DNA of 44,938 nucleotides from Lewinellaceae bacterium (lineage in GTDB: Bacteria > Bacteroidota > Bacteroidia > Chitinophagales > Saprospiraceae), in contig CANHEE010000010.1 in NCBI GenBank assembly GCA_947459655.1, positions 1 to 44,938 of the forward strand, given 5' to 3'. The notes below the pieces were generated by a model. The model searched no databases, was not told the origin of the DNA, and saw only the letters and a program-made list of their open reading frames with translations. The translations under genes and the position numbers were made by a program. Numbering within the stretch: the stretch's first letter is position 1; each line of letters starts with the position of its first letter. Positions 44,223 through 44,938 of this stretch are shown one piece after another.

Positions 44223-44938
44223 ATGAAGAGCAAAATCTCAATGATGCCTCGCTACTCTTTTATTACATCTTTTCTCATCATATTCTTTTTCTCACTGAAA
44301 ATATCGGCTCAGAGGGCAGATATTACACAAGGATGCGCCCCACTGACCGTCAAATTTACCAACAAGCCTGGAGTGGTAAAACCCTACTGGAATTTTGGCA
44401 ACAATGTCAGTTCAGAACTAACCGACCCAGTTAATCTGTACACAAAACCAGGAGATTATGTCGTCGAACTGAAAGACGGCGGCCCCAACGGCGCATTGCT
44501 TGGAACCGTTAGAATTTCGGTCTATGCCCAGCCTATTGCCGGATTCAAGGGAGCACCGCTCAATGGTTGTACGCCATTGAAGGTTCCTTTTACGGCCGAT
44601 GTTGTCAAGGACAATGCAATAAACATTACATCCTACAAATGGCTTTTTGGTGACGGCGGAAGAGATACCATTGCGAATCCGGTTCACAGCTATATTTATG
44701 CAGGTAAATTTACCCTTTCGTTGGCCATCACCACCAATTTTGCGTCCTGCGATGTCACCGGAATTTACAAGGATACCGTCAAAACGTTTGCAAGTCCGCT
44801 AGTTATTTTCAACACCAATCCGGACATCCTAACCAACTGTACCGCTCCTTTCCCCGTTATTTTTACCAACAGTTCAGACCCCCGTGATGCAAGCGTCACC
44901 TTCAAATGGGACTTTGGTAATGGTTCCACCTTCAATGG
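44223..44938 (+). CDS. PKD-domain secreted protein (cut by the window edge)
   Basis: The frame is open from 44223 to the end, 238 complete codons. A signal segment (YSFITSFLIIFFFSLKISAQ) is followed by Ig/PKD-like repeats. Examples are CAPLTVKFTNKPG with YWNFGN, CTPLKVPFTADV with YKWLFGDGG and NPVHSYIYAGKFTLSLAI, and CTAPFPVIFTNSS with FKWDFGNGS. PKD arrays with WxFGDG and HxY turns are common in large Bacteroidota cell-surface proteins, often with a C-terminal T9SS sorting domain. That end is outside the window. In-frame ATGs at 44181 and 44241 are alternative starts. Confidence 0.88.
   Translation, partial: MKSKISMMPRYSFITSFLIIFFFSLKISAQRADITQGCAPLTVKFTNKPGVVKPYWNFGNNVSSELTDPVNLYTKPGDYVVELKDGGPNGALLGTVRISVYAQPIAGFKGAPLNGCTPLKVPFTADVVKDNAINITSYKWLFGDGGRDTIANPVHSYIYAGKFTLSLAITTNFASCDVTGIYKDTVKTFASPLVIFNTNPDILTNCTAPFPVIFTNSSDPRDASVTFKWDFGNGSTFN

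Noticed and set aside
1-44938. CRISPR arrays, insertion sequences, prophage or intact tRNA genes
   Set aside because: No regularly spaced repeats, transposase or integrase reading frames, terminal inverted repeats or cloverleaf sequences were seen.

Overview
The window looks like chromosomal DNA of a member of the Bacteroidota. Three lines support this. There are type IX secretion (T9SS) genes: porT directly behind ubiE, and a DUF5103 'plug' protein. There are lineage-typical families: split pntA, the BT_3928-type DoxX protein, DUF3078, PepSY-like, and the lemA/TPM cluster. And the lineage-specific promoter box TAnnTTTG recurs, often with a TTTG or TTTA element about 17-21 bp upstream. Shine-Dalgarno sequences are weak throughout. 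I see no insertion sequence, phage, CRISPR array, rRNA or intact tRNA. Most of the window is housekeeping and cell-envelope genes.

Layout. 1-3142 (minus): N-terminal part of a TamB-like envelope protein, cut by the window edge. 3448-10184 (plus): a two-CBM20 amylomaltase (malQ), clpC, a small PepSY-like secreted protein and a LysE exporter. 10208-12671 (minus): a DUF3078 protein and the T9SS plug protein. 12920-18579 (plus): an AsmA-like protein, an apparently unannotated structured RNA with its own promoter and terminator (about 15563-15876), cdsA, an MbnP-like lipoprotein and a DksA/TraR-like protein that has lost most of its zinc ligands. 18664-31322 (minus): a DoxX/MauE-type membrane protein; the clpX-yicC-ubiE-porT run; a GH3/beta-lactamase fusion; the pntAA-pntAB-pntB transhydrogenase operon; and an outer-membrane barrel. 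31716-32657 (minus): a lone paaA. 32995-33698 (plus): rpmI-rplT without infC. 33834-35698 (minus): lemA plus two TPM-domain genes. 35823-36997 (plus): a Cys-containing lipoprotein and a PhnP-like metallo-hydrolase. 37001-38391 (minus): a Trp-repeat secreted protein and an alpha/beta hydrolase. 38498-41831 (plus): scpA, acpP, fabF and rnc. 41828-44063 (minus): a flippase-like membrane protein, a DUF721 protein and a pappalysin-like protein lacking its catalytic glutamate. 44223-end (plus): start of a PKD-repeat secreted protein.

How the genes work together. Several genes serve the envelope: TamB and AsmA (lipid transport between membranes), CdsA (phospholipid precursor), acpP/fabF (fatty acids), GH3-serine hydrolase (peptidoglycan turnover), PorT and plug protein (T9SS), and the PKD protein (a likely surface or secreted product). 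ClpC and ClpX cover AAA+ proteolysis, although clpP is not in the window. The most interesting candidates are the structured RNA upstream of cdsA, the pseudo-metalloprotease, the six-fold 22-residue Trp-repeat protein, and the orphan paaA. I did not find an obvious large undescribed defence or biosynthetic system.
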